Counted from the stretch's first letter, positions 22,916 to 32,634 are shown. The stretch is DNA of 32,667 nucleotides from Conexibacter sp. (GCA_025964295.1 JAOPZD010000670.1:1-32667); one strand, 5' to 3'. Notes: generated by a model from the letters alone, not told the origin. A program made the numbers and translations.

Positions 22916-24244
22916 TCATGGCCGCGCCGAGATCGTGGGATAGGTCCCGTCGAACAGCTCCGGCTTACCGATGGTTCCCGGCTTGGGGTACGGGTTCTCG
23001 TCCATATGCGGGCCGTCGACGGCCACCGCGCCGGCCTTCTGGAGCGCGTCGACCGCCCGCTGATACTCAGGGCCGATGCCGGTAAGGGAGTCCGGGTCGA
23101 TGTGGCTGAAGATCCGGTCGCCGCCACCGAACTTGTCGCGATAGCTGCCGTGGGCCGCCTGGTTGGCGAGAAACGACCCGACCTCCGGGCTGAACGGGCG
23201 CAGGTACGCCAGCGCCGGCTGGGCCTGGTCGAGCAGCGCATCCAGCGCCGGGAGCGCCGGCGCAAGCGCCCGGGCGAATGGCCGCAGTCGGTCGAGCATC
23301 GGATCGGCGACAGTGAGGAACGGGCGTAGCTGCCCAACCAGCTCACGTGTCCTCGACGCCGCCGCCGGCAGCGCCCGCATGACGGGCTGCAGCCGCGTCA
23401 CGCCCTGGTCGAGGTCGCGGATGACGGGCAGCGCAGCGCCCGAGAACCGCTGCAGGCGCCGGACCGAGGTCCGGGTCTGGGCCAGGACGCCGGGAAGCCC
23501 GTCGATCGTCTGTCCCAGCGCCCGGTCACGCGAAGCGGCGGCCGCGGCGGCCGCCCGCGCCGAACGGGCGAGCGTCTGCAGCTGCCCGCGCTGGTCGGCG
23601 ACCGCCCGGGTCAGCGAGCCGGTGTCCCGCACGAGGCCGGCGAATTCGGCGCGCTGGTCGGCGAGCACGGAGACCACGTCCGCCCCGTCGGCGGTGGTCG
23701 GACGCAGCTGCCCGAAGAGCGCGTTCAGGTCACGCGAGCGGCCCACGAGGCCCCCGCTCAGGCCGTCGAGGTTTCGCTGGACCGCCGCACGGGTGGTCGG
23801 GTCGAGGGCCGAGAGGATCTGATCGAGCTGCACCGCCTCGCCCGAACGGCGCAAGGGGATGATGCCGCCGTCCGGGATCTTGCCCGTCCGAGGGTTGCCC
23901 GGGTCAAGCTCGATGTAGTTCTCCCCGACCAGGGTCTTGGTTCGCAGCAGCGTGGTGGCGTCGCGATAGACGGGCGCGTGATCATCGTCGAGCTCGAGCC
24001 GGACCAGCGCGTTGCCGCCGCGGTTGGTGACCTGGCCGATCCGTCCGACCTTGACTCCGGCTTGGCGCACGTCCGCGTTCTGGACGAGCTGGAACGCGTC
24101 CGGCACCACGATGTTCAGTTTGTACGGGTTGTAGAGCGGCGACCGGCCACCGGCCCCGGCGTACAGCGCCCAGAACAGGGCGAGTCCGACCGTGACGAAG
24201 ACCAGGACACCCGCGACCTTCGCGCTGACGTTACGGACACTCAC
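22916..24244 (-). CDS. mceF: Mce-family protein (sixth, position F)
   Basis: This 442-residue protein has one N-terminal membrane anchor (about 9-30), an MCE domain (about 38-115: YKLNIVVPDAFQLVQ, DVRQAGVKVGRIGQV, GENYIELDPG) and a long helical C-terminal region, then a Pro/Gly-rich tail (NPYPKPGTIGKPELF). MCE domains form hexameric rings for lipid transfer across the envelope. GTG 24244 overlaps the preceding stop (GTGA) with AGGAGG 9 nt upstream, so I prefer it over GTG 24268. The letter is assigned by gene order. Confidence 0.88.
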   Translation of the reverse strand: MSVRNVSAKVAGVLVFVTVGLALFWALYAGAGGRSPLYNPYKLNIVVPDAFQLVQNADVRQAGVKVGRIGQVTNRGGNALVRLELDDDHAPVYRDATTLLRTKTLVGENYIELDPGNPRTGKIPDGGIIPLRRSGEAVQLDQILSALDPTTRAAVQRNLDGLSGGLVGRSRDLNALFGQLRPTTADGADVVSVLADQRAEFAGLVRDTGSLTRAVADQRGQLQTLARSARAAAAAAASRDRALGQTIDGLPGVLAQTRTSVRRLQRFSGAALPVIRDLDQGVTRLQPVMRALPAAASRTRELVGQLRPFLTVADPMLDRLRPFARALAPALPALDALLDQAQPALAYLRPFSPEVGSFLANQAAHGSYRDKFGGGDRIFSHIDPDSLTGIGPEYQRAVDALQKAGAVAVDGPHMDENPYPKPGTIGKPELFDGTYPTISARP

Positions 24245-25515
24245 GGCCGTTGCCCTCCTGGGGTGCACGTCGGCTGCTTCTTGAAGCTGGGTTCCGAGAC
24301 CGGCACACCCGCGTACGCCGACAGGGTGTCCATTGACACGGTCGACTCGGCGCGAGGGATGGTCCCGCCGGCGTCGGCGAGCTTCATGACGGAGATCGTG
24401 TTGGCGAAGAACGCCGATATGCGGTTCAGGCAGGGCGGCAGCAACGCCGTGATCCGGTCGAACGCCGGCGCCTGCTTCGCGAACGACGCGGCGGTCGATC
24501 GCAAGCTCGAGGCCGCCGGGCGCAGGTCCCGGGCCAGCGGCGTGAGGCTGCGGACCGGAGAACGCAGCGCCGCGAGCGCCGGCTGCGCCTCACGTCCGAA
24601 CGTCTCGAGCGCCTGCAGGCCACTGCGGAGCTCCTCGGCCACAGGGCCCAGTGCTCGCAGCGCCGGGTCCAGCTCAGCCTCAGCCGCCCGGACGCTGCTA
24701 AGCGAGGACTGCACCGCCCTGACAGTGCCCGGCAGCTCGCGGAGCGTCGCGCCCAGGTCGACGTCGTGTTCGGCGAGCTTGCCCAGGCTCTGCTCCCCAT
24801 GATGGACCAGCGACGTGAGGGTGTCCCCGCGCTCGGCCAGTGTGTCGGTGAGACGTCCGAGGTTCGAGATCAGCCGCCTGGTGGTCTGGCCACGCCGCAC
24901 CACGACGCCGCTGGCCCGCTGGGCGACCTTCAGGAACGGGGTGGCTTCCTCGAAGGCGGCGCGGAGCGCGGCGCCACGATCCTCGAGACCGGCCCCCAGG
25001 CCCTCCAGGAGGACGCCGAGCCGTTGCCGTGTCTGGTCGTCGAACGTGTCGAGCACCCGCGCGATGTCGGCGGGGCTCGTCGTCTGCTGCGCGGGAAGGA
25101 TCTGATCACCCAACTCGCCGGCCCGCTTCGTCCCGCGCCGCTCGATTGCGACGTACATGTCCTGCAGCGGCGTCGACGGGCGCAGCCGCAGGCGGGCGTC
25201 GCGGTAGAGGCGACCGTACTTGGCCTGGATCGACAGCGTGAGCACCGCCCGCCCGTCGACCAGCGCGCTCTTCTTGATGACGCCGACCTTGACGCCGGCG
25301 ATGCGGACCTGCTGCGTGCCGGGGACCACGCCCTTGGCGTCCGCGAACTGCGCGCGGGCGGTGTAGTACCGCTCCCACGGCTTCTGGAAGGTCTGGTTCT
25401 TCAGGATGATCCCGCCGGCGGTCAGGCCGGCGACGATCAGCAGCAGGTAGAGCCCGGCCGGGCCTGCGGCGCGCCGCAGCTCGAGCTGCAGGCGGGCGGT
25501 GTCGGGGCGACGCAT
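24241..25515 (-). CDS. mceE: Mce-family protein (fifth, position E)
   Basis: This 424-residue protein has one N-terminal membrane segment (about 20-38: GLYLLLIVAGLTAGGIIL), an MCE domain (about 50-130: ARAQFADAKGVVPGTQQVRIAGVKVGVI) and a helical C-terminal region. In mycobacterial operons the fifth protein is a lipoprotein; here no lipobox cysteine occurs near the N-terminus. Cysteines occur only late (LLPPCLNRISAFF and QPTCTPGG). ATG 25515 follows the previous stop after one base. Confidence 0.88.
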   Translation of the reverse strand: MRRPDTARLQLELRRAAGPAGLYLLLIVAGLTAGGIILKNQTFQKPWERYYTARAQFADAKGVVPGTQQVRIAGVKVGVIKKSALVDGRAVLTLSIQAKYGRLYRDARLRLRPSTPLQDMYVAIERRGTKRAGELGDQILPAQQTTSPADIARVLDTFDDQTRQRLGVLLEGLGAGLEDRGAALRAAFEEATPFLKVAQRASGVVVRRGQTTRRLISNLGRLTDTLAERGDTLTSLVHHGEQSLGKLAEHDVDLGATLRELPGTVRAVQSSLSSVRAAEAELDPALRALGPVAEELRSGLQALETFGREAQPALAALRSPVRSLTPLARDLRPAASSLRSTAASFAKQAPAFDRITALLPPCLNRISAFFANTISVMKLADAGGTIPRAESTVSMDTLSAYAGVPVSEPSFKKQPTCTPGGQRP

Positions 25516-25516
25516 G

Positions 25517-26938
25517 TCAGCGACCGGCCTTCCGTGTCGTACGGGCAGGACGGGCCCCGAACAGCCCGCTGAAGACCGTGGAGAGGTCGTCGCACTTCAG
25601 GCGCGTGCTGGCAGCGGGATCGTTGAAGAAGGTTGCGCACGGCAGGCCGACCGAGCGCTCGCCGCCGGCGACGCCCTGAAAGCGGATCTGGTGGCCGAAG
25701 CCGTTGAACTGCTGCGCGGTGGAGGCCAGGACGCTCGCCGTCGGGCCGATGGTGTTGACGTTCGCAAGGCCGAGCTCATTTGGCGCCTTCAGGAACGGGA
25801 TCAAGGTCGACGTCGACCGGTTGAGGGTCGGATCCAGGCGCTGGATCAACCTTGACGCGTCGGCGCTCGCCGGCTTCAGCGCCCGCAGTGCCGGGGTCAA
25901 ACGGGCGCTGAGGAGGTCCGCGTCGCTCAGGAGTGGCCGGGCCTGGCGGAGGGCCGGGCGCAGCGCGGTCGCGGCGTCGTCGAGCTCGCGCACCCCGGGG
26001 CGCAGCCGCTCCGCGATCGGGTCCAGCACATCGAGGGTCGTGCGTAGGCGACGCGTGGCTGTGCGGGTCTCCAGTAGGGCGCCGGGGATTTCCTGCAGGA
26101 AGCCCCCGAGATCGGCCCGCCGGGCGGCGGTCACGCCGAATGCGACGTCTGCGCTGTCGACCAGGCGCCCCAAGGTCTGCTGCGAACGTCCGAGCGCCGC
26201 CATCGACCGGCTCGTGCTCGAGACGAGGCCGACGAGGTCTCCGGCCCGTTGTCCGCGGAAGGCCTTCAGCGCGGGGTCGACGACCTTCATGGTGGGACTG
26301 AGCAGCTCGATGTTGCGACCGGGAGCGGCCGGATCGGTGAAACCGCGGTCGAACTCGTCGATCGAGGTCACCAGGCCATCGCGGCCGTCGTCACTCAAGG
26401 GCTCGAAGAGCTGATCGAACTCGACCTGGGCGGTGGTACGGGAGCGGGGAATGGTGGTGCCGGCCATCTCGCGGGCACTCGGCGAGCCGGGGTCGATGTC
26501 GACGTACATGTTGCGGCCCAGCAGCGTCCGCCAGGCCACGCGGGCACGTGCGTCGGACTTCAGCGCAAGCTTGCGGTGGAGCTCCATCGTGACAAGCGCG
26601 GCCCCGAGGTCGGTCGTGTGCTCGACCTTGGTGACCTTGCCGACCTTGATTCCTTTGACGCGCACGGGGTCGCTGACCCGTAGGTTCACCGCGGTGGTGA
26701 ATTCCGCCTGGAGCTGCGGGCCACTGCCCCCGAGAAATGGGACGTCGCGGTAGTAGCCGATCGTCATCGCAAGCGTGATCGCGGTCATCAGCACGGCGAT
26801 CGCGACCGCGCCGTTGCGGTATGGGTGGGTGGCCTGCCGGCCGGGCACCGGGTCGAAGCGCCCGAGGAGCCCGCGCAGTCCGCCTCGCTCGTCATCGCAC
26901 TCACGAGGCCGGGGACGTTGTGGGGGTGCGACGCTCAT
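25517..26938 (-). CDS. mceD: Mce-family protein (fourth, position D)
   Basis: This 473-residue protein has a 50-residue charged cytoplasmic N-terminus, one membrane segment (about 53-71), an MCE domain (about 80-165: LQAEFTTAVNLRVSDPVRVKGIKVGKVTKV, NMYVDIDPGSP) and a helical C-terminal part with cysteines in LPCATFF and LKCDDL that may pair. ATG 26938 overlaps the previous stop (ATGA) and is preceded by GGAAAGGAAG; the longer frame to 26965 lies within the preceding gene. Confidence 0.88.
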   Translation of the reverse strand: MSVAPPQRPRPRECDDERGGLRGLLGRFDPVPGRQATHPYRNGAVAIAVLMTAITLAMTIGYYRDVPFLGGSGPQLQAEFTTAVNLRVSDPVRVKGIKVGKVTKVEHTTDLGAALVTMELHRKLALKSDARARVAWRTLLGRNMYVDIDPGSPSAREMAGTTIPRSRTTAQVEFDQLFEPLSDDGRDGLVTSIDEFDRGFTDPAAPGRNIELLSPTMKVVDPALKAFRGQRAGDLVGLVSSTSRSMAALGRSQQTLGRLVDSADVAFGVTAARRADLGGFLQEIPGALLETRTATRRLRTTLDVLDPIAERLRPGVRELDDAATALRPALRQARPLLSDADLLSARLTPALRALKPASADASRLIQRLDPTLNRSTSTLIPFLKAPNELGLANVNTIGPTASVLASTAQQFNGFGHQIRFQGVAGGERSVGLPCATFFNDPAASTRLKCDDLSTVFSGLFGARPARTTRKAGR

Positions 26939-28209
26939 GGCTTCGCTTCCTTTCCGGCTTCGCACGGTGCGGGGTAGGGGTTGGTCGCGGTGTGCTCCCG
27001 CTTCTCGGGGACCTTGCTCTGGAACAGCTCTGGACCGGGGCTCATGAGCACCAGCCGCAGGAACTGGCCGCCGGCGTTACCGAGCGCCGTGGCCTCGGCC
27101 CAGTTGGTGGCGAACGCCAGCAGGTCGCAGCCGCGGGAGCTGACCTCGCGCACGATCGGCGCGGCGTCCACGAGGGCCTCATCGACGCCCGGCAGCACCG
27201 GCGGCAGCAGCTTCAGCAGAGCCAGCGTCGGCGGCACCGCCCGGCCGGCGAGGTCGAGCGTCTCGTCGGCAGCCCGCAGGGACGGACGGCTCTCTCGCAG
27301 CAGGGCGCTGGCCTGCGTCAGCGCCGGCCGTGCGGCGGTGAGGGTGGGCACGGCATGGCGAGCGAGGCTGGACGTGGCCACGAGCAGGCGATCGGTCGCG
27401 GGTAGCCGCGTGCGGACGGCGTCCAGCGCGGGAGGTGCGGCGGACAGGGTGTCGCGAATCCCGTCCCGGTGGTCGGCGAGGACACCGAACGCACGCGCTG
27501 CGGGGTCGAAGCCCAGGGCGATGTCGTCCCGGACCGGCGCGGTGGCGCCGGCCAGGCCCGAGAGCCCGGCGACGAAGCCCTCGACGGCGCCCGTGTCGTC
27601 GTTCACGGGCTTGAGCCCGGCTCGGAGTCCGGAGAAGAGCTGCGATCCGGCGCTGATCGACGCGTTCAGGTCCTGACCGCGACCAGCGACGCCCCCGCCC
27701 AGCTTGGCGGTAACCGTCCGCAGTGCCGCCCGTCGGCGTGCGTCGAGGATGCCGAGCGCGGAGTCGAGCGGCAGGGCCGACGAGGTCGACGAGGAGGGGA
27801 TCAGGGCGCCCTCTTCGAGCGGGTGCCCGCGGGTGCCCGGGACCACCTCGACGAAGCGCACGCCGATCGCGCTGCGGGGGCGCACGCGCAGCCGGGTGTC
27901 CGACAGCAGCGGGCGCACGTCCGGCGTCAGCTGCAGCTCGACGCGTGCACGACCGTCGCGGCTCTCCGGGTTCAGGACCTGACCGATGAGCCGGCCGCCC
28001 ATGCGGACCTGGTAGTGCGCGGCGAGGTTGTCGGCACGGTCGAACTCCGCCTGCAGGCGGTAGTACTCGCGACCCGGGATCGACTGCGGGGCCTGGTAGC
28101 CGATGTAGACGAGCAAGACGGCGGTGGCCATGACCGCGGCGCCGACCGCAACGCGGACGCGGCGCTGGCGGGTCACGACTTCGGGGCTGTGCTTGGCGGT
28201 CCGTCGCAT
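26935..28209 (-). CDS. mceC: Mce-family protein (third, position C)
   Basis: This 424-residue protein has a basic N-terminus, one membrane segment (about 19-38: RVAVGAAVMATAVLLVYIGY), an MCE domain (about 50-130: LQAEFDRADNLAAHYQVRMGGRLIGQV, VRFVEVVPGTRG) and a helical C-terminus. It ends with a tail holding a cysteine (NPYPAPCEAGKE), possibly paired with the cysteine in SRGCDLLAF. ATG 28209 follows the previous stop by 5 nt. Confidence 0.88.
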   Translation of the reverse strand: MRRTAKHSPEVVTRQRRVRVAVGAAVMATAVLLVYIGYQAPQSIPGREYYRLQAEFDRADNLAAHYQVRMGGRLIGQVLNPESRDGRARVELQLTPDVRPLLSDTRLRVRPRSAIGVRFVEVVPGTRGHPLEEGALIPSSSTSSALPLDSALGILDARRRAALRTVTAKLGGGVAGRGQDLNASISAGSQLFSGLRAGLKPVNDDTGAVEGFVAGLSGLAGATAPVRDDIALGFDPAARAFGVLADHRDGIRDTLSAAPPALDAVRTRLPATDRLLVATSSLARHAVPTLTAARPALTQASALLRESRPSLRAADETLDLAGRAVPPTLALLKLLPPVLPGVDEALVDAAPIVREVSSRGCDLLAFATNWAEATALGNAGGQFLRLVLMSPGPELFQSKVPEKREHTATNPYPAPCEAGKEAKP

Positions 28210-28214
28210 CAGCG

Positions 28215-29618
28215 TCAGTTCCCCAACAGCCGGTTGAGCAGCGACGGGACGTCGACCGGTGGCTGCCGCTCGCTACGAGATCCGAGAACACCGTCCAGGA
28301 CGTCTTGGACGGACTTGGGAGGGTCGAGGAGGACCTTCGGGAGCACCGGGGTGCGGGCGGGCGCGGGCGTGCCGCCGGTCGGCTTCGCCGGCTTCGAGGG
28401 CTGAGGGGCCGTCGCCTTGGCCGGGCCGGGACGCTGCTTCGTGCCTCCGCGCTTGGCCGGCTGGGCCTCCGGTGTCCCGTCACGGGTGAAGAACTCCGGC
28501 CCGACCACCAGGCGGACCCGGAAGATGTGCCCGATGCCATCCCGGGTCTGGGTGAGCGTGGACCAGTTGTTCATGAAGCGCACGAGCTCCTTCATCGCGC
28601 CCTCGTCCAGCGTGGAGATCGTCGGCGCGAGGTCGCCGGCGAAGCGCCCGAGCCGATCGAGCGTCGTGCGCAGCTGCCGGACGGGGCGCGTCCCCTCCCG
28701 GCCGAGGCGACCGAGCGCCGGCGCGACCTTGCGCGCGGCCTCGAGCGTGCCACGGGCGTCTTCGGCGAACGCCGGCACGCGCTTCAGCGTGTCGGCCAGC
28801 GGGACGGCCGTGAGACGCAGGTTCGCTGCCGCCGGCCGGAGCGCCTCTCCGGCGCGCTGCAGCTGCGTCAGCGACGTCCGAAGCTGCCGCAGGGCCCCAG
28901 GAGCCGTAGCCAGCGTGCGGCCGAGGTCCGCGCGGCGCTCGGCCACGGTGGCGAGGGCGGCGTCGGCCCGTTCGACCAGGCGCCCTAGGTCATCGCGGCG
29001 GCCGGCGATCGGCTCAAGCACCCGGTCGCCGTCAACGATGAGCGCCTCGAGCCGGTCGGTGTCACGGGACATCGTGTCCAGGAACCGGGTCGCCTCGTGC
29101 AGCCCGCCCGGGAGCTGCGCGAGCAGGCGGTTGAAGTCGTTTCCCCGTCCCGACAGACTCACCCCGGCCTCGTTGATGAGGACCCGGAGCGCGGCGCGCG
29201 TGTCGGGCTGCAGGGTGTTGAGCACGTCGTCGAGCTCGACCGCTGAATCGGTTTGCGAAGAGGGGATCGTGGCGCCGGACTTCAGCGGACGGCGCTGGTC
29301 CCCCACGTCGAGATCGACGTACTTCTCGCCCAGGAGGTTGACCGGGCGTGATCGCGCGACGGCGCCTGCGCCGATCGGTCCCACGCCCTTGTCCAGGCGC
29401 ATGGTCACGAGTGCGCTGTCGCCCTTGGTCAAGTCGACCGCCACGATCCGTCCGGCGGGCACCTCTCCGACCTTGACGTCCGAGTTCTTGCGCACGCCTC
29501 CGGCGTCGACGAACTCAGCCCGGACGAGGTAGCCGTCCTCGCCGCCCGTCGCGAGCAGCGCGACGGCGACCAGGAAGGCGACGCCGGCGGCTAGCACCAG
29601 CCCGACACGCGTTCTCAT
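28215..29618 (-). CDS. mceB: Mce-family protein (second, position B) with proline-rich tail
   Basis: This 467-residue protein has an N-terminal membrane segment (about 5-23), an MCE domain (about 30-110: VRAEFVDAGGVRKNSDVKVGEVPAGRIV, GEKYVDLDVGD), a long helical region and a C-terminal extension of about 90 residues rich in Pro, Ala and Lys (PAKRGGTKQRPGPAK, PSKPAKPTGGTPAP), ending VDVPSLLNRLLGN. Such tails are seen in one subunit of many actinobacterial Mce sets and may cross or bind cell wall. ATG 29618 overlaps the previous stop (ATGA). Confidence 0.88.
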   Translation of the reverse strand: MRTRVGLVLAAGVAFLVAVALLATGGEDGYLVRAEFVDAGGVRKNSDVKVGEVPAGRIVAVDLTKGDSALVTMRLDKGVGPIGAGAVARSRPVNLLGEKYVDLDVGDQRRPLKSGATIPSSQTDSAVELDDVLNTLQPDTRAALRVLINEAGVSLSGRGNDFNRLLAQLPGGLHEATRFLDTMSRDTDRLEALIVDGDRVLEPIAGRRDDLGRLVERADAALATVAERRADLGRTLATAPGALRQLRTSLTQLQRAGEALRPAAANLRLTAVPLADTLKRVPAFAEDARGTLEAARKVAPALGRLGREGTRPVRQLRTTLDRLGRFAGDLAPTISTLDEGAMKELVRFMNNWSTLTQTRDGIGHIFRVRLVVGPEFFTRDGTPEAQPAKRGGTKQRPGPAKATAPQPSKPAKPTGGTPAPARTPVLPKVLLDPPKSVQDVLDGVLGSRSERQPPVDVPSLLNRLLGN

Positions 29619-31000
29619 CGACGGTCCTCCGGATCCTTGGTCGGGTCGATCGCGTCCCGGCCGGCCCCGCATTCGGGGATGAACTGCGGCTTCCCGGCGT
29701 TCAGCCCAGGCGGCCGCGGCATGGCGTAGGACGAGCCGAGTTTCGTGGCGAGCGGCGTGGAGATCTCGGGCGTCGAGGTGAGGCTGCTCGTCCCGCCGAA
29801 CAGCAGGCGGACGCGGATAAAGTGGCCGTAGCGGTCGTAGTTCTGCGAGAAGCTCGACCAGTTCGACACGGCGCCGGCGATCTCCGGCGCGTAGGGCCGC
29901 AGGCACGCCGCCATCGGCGTGAGGTCACGGAGGATCGGGGTGACCTTGTTGGCGAACGGCACCCCGTCCCTGAGCAGCCGCGTCACCGTCGGAGCGGCAG
30001 CACGGCCGAGCCGCAGCAGCGAGGTGAGCCGCGGCGCGGTGCTCGTGAGCTGGGCGACCGCAGGCTTTGCGTCGTCCGCCAGCGCCGGGAGCAGCGCGGC
30101 TCCGGGGGCTGCGTCGTGCACCAGCCTCGTCAGTGTGCCGAGGCTCCTGTCCAGGCGTGCGAGCGTGCCGCGCGTCGCCTCGAGCGTGCTCGGGGCGAGC
30201 TCGATCAAGCGCTGCACGCTGCGGGTGCGGGCCGCGAACTCGGCGAACGTAGTGCCGGCCACGTCGACCAGGTCGACGACCTGGGCACGATGCGCGTCGA
30301 GTGTCCGGGCGACGCGGCCCGTGTTGACGATCAGTCCGCGGAGCGCCGCGCGATCGGTGTTGAGCTCGCCGAACAGGCCGCCCGCCGCGTCGACGGCCGT
30401 GGCCGTGTCGCGGATGCCGTCGTTGAGTTTCCCGGATCGCCCTTTGAGGGTGGCTGCGGTGCTCCCGCTGAGCGAGCGCATCCGGTCGCGGGTATCGCCG
30501 TCGAGGGTCCCGAAGACCTCGTCGAACTCGACGGGCGTGTGGGTGTCCCGCGCGGCGACCAGGCCTTGTTCGCCGAGCGGCGGCGCGGACGCCGAGCCCG
30601 GGACGAGGTCGATCCGGCGCGTGCCGTTGCCGACCGTTGTGCCGAAGCGGATCGTCGCGCTCGTGCCACGATGCAGCGGCCAGAAGCGGTCGTCGTCGAT
30701 GCCGATGCCGACCAGGGCCTGTCCGCCGCGGTACTCGACGCTCGTGACCTTCCCGACGTCGATCCCGTGAATCTGGACGTCCAGGCCGGGGACGACGCTC
30801 ACCGCGCTGGGGAAGGCCGCCCGGATCTCGTGCGACTGCCGGCGGGTGGACGCCACCCACAGGCCGAAGGCGGCGATCACGGCCAGGACCACGAGGAGCC
30901 AGGGGCGGGCCGCGATCCCGCGTCCGGCGGCGATCCCGCGGCGCCGGGGCGGCGGAGGGGCCGGTCGACGCGACGCAACGCGTGGGCGGGAAGAAGCCAC
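29615..31000 (-). CDS. mceA: Mce-family protein (first, position A)
   Basis: This 461-residue protein has a Pro/Arg-rich cytoplasmic N-terminus (about 1-32), one membrane segment (about 33-50: PWLLVVLAVIAAFGLWVA), an MCE domain (about 57-140: IRAAFPSAVSVVPGLDVQIHG-type start, RRIDLVPGSA) and a helical C-terminal region with ACLRPYAPEIAGAVSNWSS and a late cysteine (FIPECGAG). GTG 31000 is one base after the yrbEB stop; no obvious ribosome binding site, so coupling by re-initiation is likely. Confidence 0.88.
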   Translation of the reverse strand: MASSRPRVASRRPAPPPPRRRGIAAGRGIAARPWLLVVLAVIAAFGLWVASTRRQSHEIRAAFPSAVSVVPGLDVQIHGIDVGKVTSVEYRGGQALVGIGIDDDRFWPLHRGTSATIRFGTTVGNGTRRIDLVPGSASAPPLGEQGLVAARDTHTPVEFDEVFGTLDGDTRDRMRSLSGSTAATLKGRSGKLNDGIRDTATAVDAAGGLFGELNTDRAALRGLIVNTGRVARTLDAHRAQVVDLVDVAGTTFAEFAARTRSVQRLIELAPSTLEATRGTLARLDRSLGTLTRLVHDAAPGAALLPALADDAKPAVAQLTSTAPRLTSLLRLGRAAAPTVTRLLRDGVPFANKVTPILRDLTPMAACLRPYAPEIAGAVSNWSSFSQNYDRYGHFIRVRLLFGGTSSLTSTPEISTPLATKLGSSYAMPRPPGLNAGKPQFIPECGAGRDAIDPTKDPEDRR

Positions 31001-31001
31001 G

Positions 31002-31859
31002 TCAGCCGCCGATCGGGAGCCGCGCGTCCAGACCCCAGAACACCATCGTCATCGTGGTGGCGGTTATGTTGACCACGACCATGTTGAAGACCATCGAATT
31101 CGCGGTCGCGGTCCCGACGCCGACCGGGCCGCCGCTGGCGCGATAGCCGAAGAAGAGCGCAGCGAGCGCGATCACCGTCGACATAACCATGCTCTTTATG
31201 AGAACGAAGAGGATGTCCAGTGGACTCTGGAGCGCCCAATGCACCTGTTCCCATCCGCCTTGGGAGACGCCGCCTAGCTGCCAGATGACGACGACGAAGC
31301 TGCCGAGGTTGGTGCAGCCCAAGGCGATCAGCGCGAACATCGGGAACGCCAGCCACGCGGCAGCAAGCCGCACGCCGACCAGGTAGAGCATCGGGCTGAT
31401 GCCTGCTGTTTCGAGGGCGTCGATCTCGTCGTTGATGCGCATCGACCCGATCTCCGCCACCCACCCGGCGCCGACCTTGGCCGCCAGGACGTAGCAGAGC
31501 ATGTAGGGGGCCAGATCGCGCGTGCCGCACAGGACGGTGAACGCGCCGGCGTACGAGGTCGCCCCGTACCCGCGGAGCGTGTACACCGACTCCGTCCCGC
31601 ACATCGTGCCGATGAGGAACGTCATGAACGCGATCAGGAGCACTGTGCCGGTGATCAGCAGCCCGACCTGACGCAGGACCTCGGCGGCGTAGCGGTAGGT
31701 CTTCGGGACCTCGCCGATGGCGCGCAGGCAGAAGACCGCGAACTCACCAGCCGACCGCAGCGTCGAACGGGTGGGCCCGCCGAACCCCTCGCGGATGAGA
31801 GTCACGGCCGACGGACCGTTGTCGACGGGACGGGCGGGACGGATGGAGCCGGGTTCCAT
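31002..31859 (-). CDS. yrbEB: YrbE/MlaE-type ABC permease B
   Basis: This 285-residue integral membrane protein has about five to six hydrophobic segments (for example VGLLITGTVLLIAFMTFLIG and MVMSTVIALAALFFGY) and the YrbE/MlaE coupling motif NDEIDALETAGISP, which contacts the ATPase. With yrbEA it should form the inner-membrane permease on which the Mce proteins assemble. ATG 31859 follows the yrbEA stop by 10 nt and has GAGG 8 nt upstream. The cytoplasmic N-terminus of about 60 residues is longer than in MlaE, as usual for YrbE proteins of mce operons. Confidence 0.92.
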   Translation of the reverse strand: MEPGSIRPARPVDNGPSAVTLIREGFGGPTRSTLRSAGEFAVFCLRAIGEVPKTYRYAAEVLRQVGLLITGTVLLIAFMTFLIGTMCGTESVYTLRGYGATSYAGAFTVLCGTRDLAPYMLCYVLAAKVGAGWVAEIGSMRINDEIDALETAGISPMLYLVGVRLAAAWLAFPMFALIALGCTNLGSFVVVIWQLGGVSQGGWEQVHWALQSPLDILFVLIKSMVMSTVIALAALFFGYRASGGPVGVGTATANSMVFNMVVVNITATTMTMVFWGLDARLPIGG

Positions 31860-31869
31860 GACGGTGTCC

Positions 31870-32634
31870 TCAGTGGAGGTTCGACGTCTCGGGGAACGAG
31901 GCCAGAAGCGTCGACGTGAAGAGGTAGTTGAAGACGAAGATGCCGATGAACGACAGGACCACGGCATGGTTGACGGCTCGCCCGACCCCCTGAGGCCCGC
32001 CGCTGACGTTCAGCCCCTTGAAGGTGCAGAAGATGCCGACCAAGAAGCCGAAGACGAGCGACTTCGCCATCGTGCCGAGGAGGTCCGGGATGGTGAAGTT
32101 CGAGTAGAACGTCGAGAGGAACCCAGCGGTCGTGTCCTCGAACACGACGACGGTGGCGATTCCGCCGCCGATCACACCGGTGACCGCGGCGAAGATGCAG
32201 AAGACCGGAGTGAGAAGGGTGAGAGCCAGGATGCGGGGCGCGACCAGTGCCCGCACCGGGTCCAGCCCGATGATCGAGAGGGCGTCGAGCTCCTCCCGGA
32301 CCTTCCGTGAGCCCAGGTCGGCGCAGATCGCCGTCCCCGCTACGCCGGCGATCAGCATCGCGTTGATCCACGGCGCGAACTCGCGGACGCTGGCCATCAC
32401 AAACAGCGCACCGCTGCGATCCATCGTCCCGAAGATGTTCACCACGTGGCCACCGGTCATACCGGGTGCGCCGAAGCCGAAGACCATGTTCGAGAGCAAC
32501 ACGGGGACGAAGCAGCGCCGTACGATGATCCACGCCTGCTCGGCGAACTCGCGGTGCCAGATGAACGGCGGCGTGACCAATGCGATCAGCGAGCGCAGCG
32601 CGAGCTGCGCCATGCCGCCCGCCTGGTCGGCCAC
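31870..32634 (-). CDS. yrbEA: YrbE/MlaE-type ABC permease A (5' end uncertain)
   Basis: At least 254 residues of an integral membrane permease with hydrophobic segments such as VFCIFAAVTGVIGGGIATVVV and AVVLSFIGIFVFNYLF, and the coupling motif REELDALSIIGLDP. It pairs with yrbEB and should be energised by the SCP2-ATPase at 19840-21183. The start is unclear: GTG 32634 and ATG 32613 are candidates, but the frame stays open to the right edge (32667), so the true start and the operon promoter may lie outside the window. Confidence 0.88.
   Translation of the reverse strand: MADQAGGMAQLALRSLIALVTPPFIWHREFAEQAWIIVRRCFVPVLLSNMVFGFGAPGMTGGHVVNIFGTMDRSGALFVMASVREFAPWINAMLIAGVAGTAICADLGSRKVREELDALSIIGLDPVRALVAPRILALTLLTPVFCIFAAVTGVIGGGIATVVVFEDTTAGFLSTFYSNFTIPDLLGTMAKSLVFGFLVGIFCTFKGLNVSGGPQGVGRAVNHAVVLSFIGIFVFNYLFTSTLLASFPETSNLH

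Noticed and set aside
29589..29600. Another CTAGCA match inside mceB
   Set aside because: Only the left half matches, it lies within coding sequence, and no gene starts next to it.
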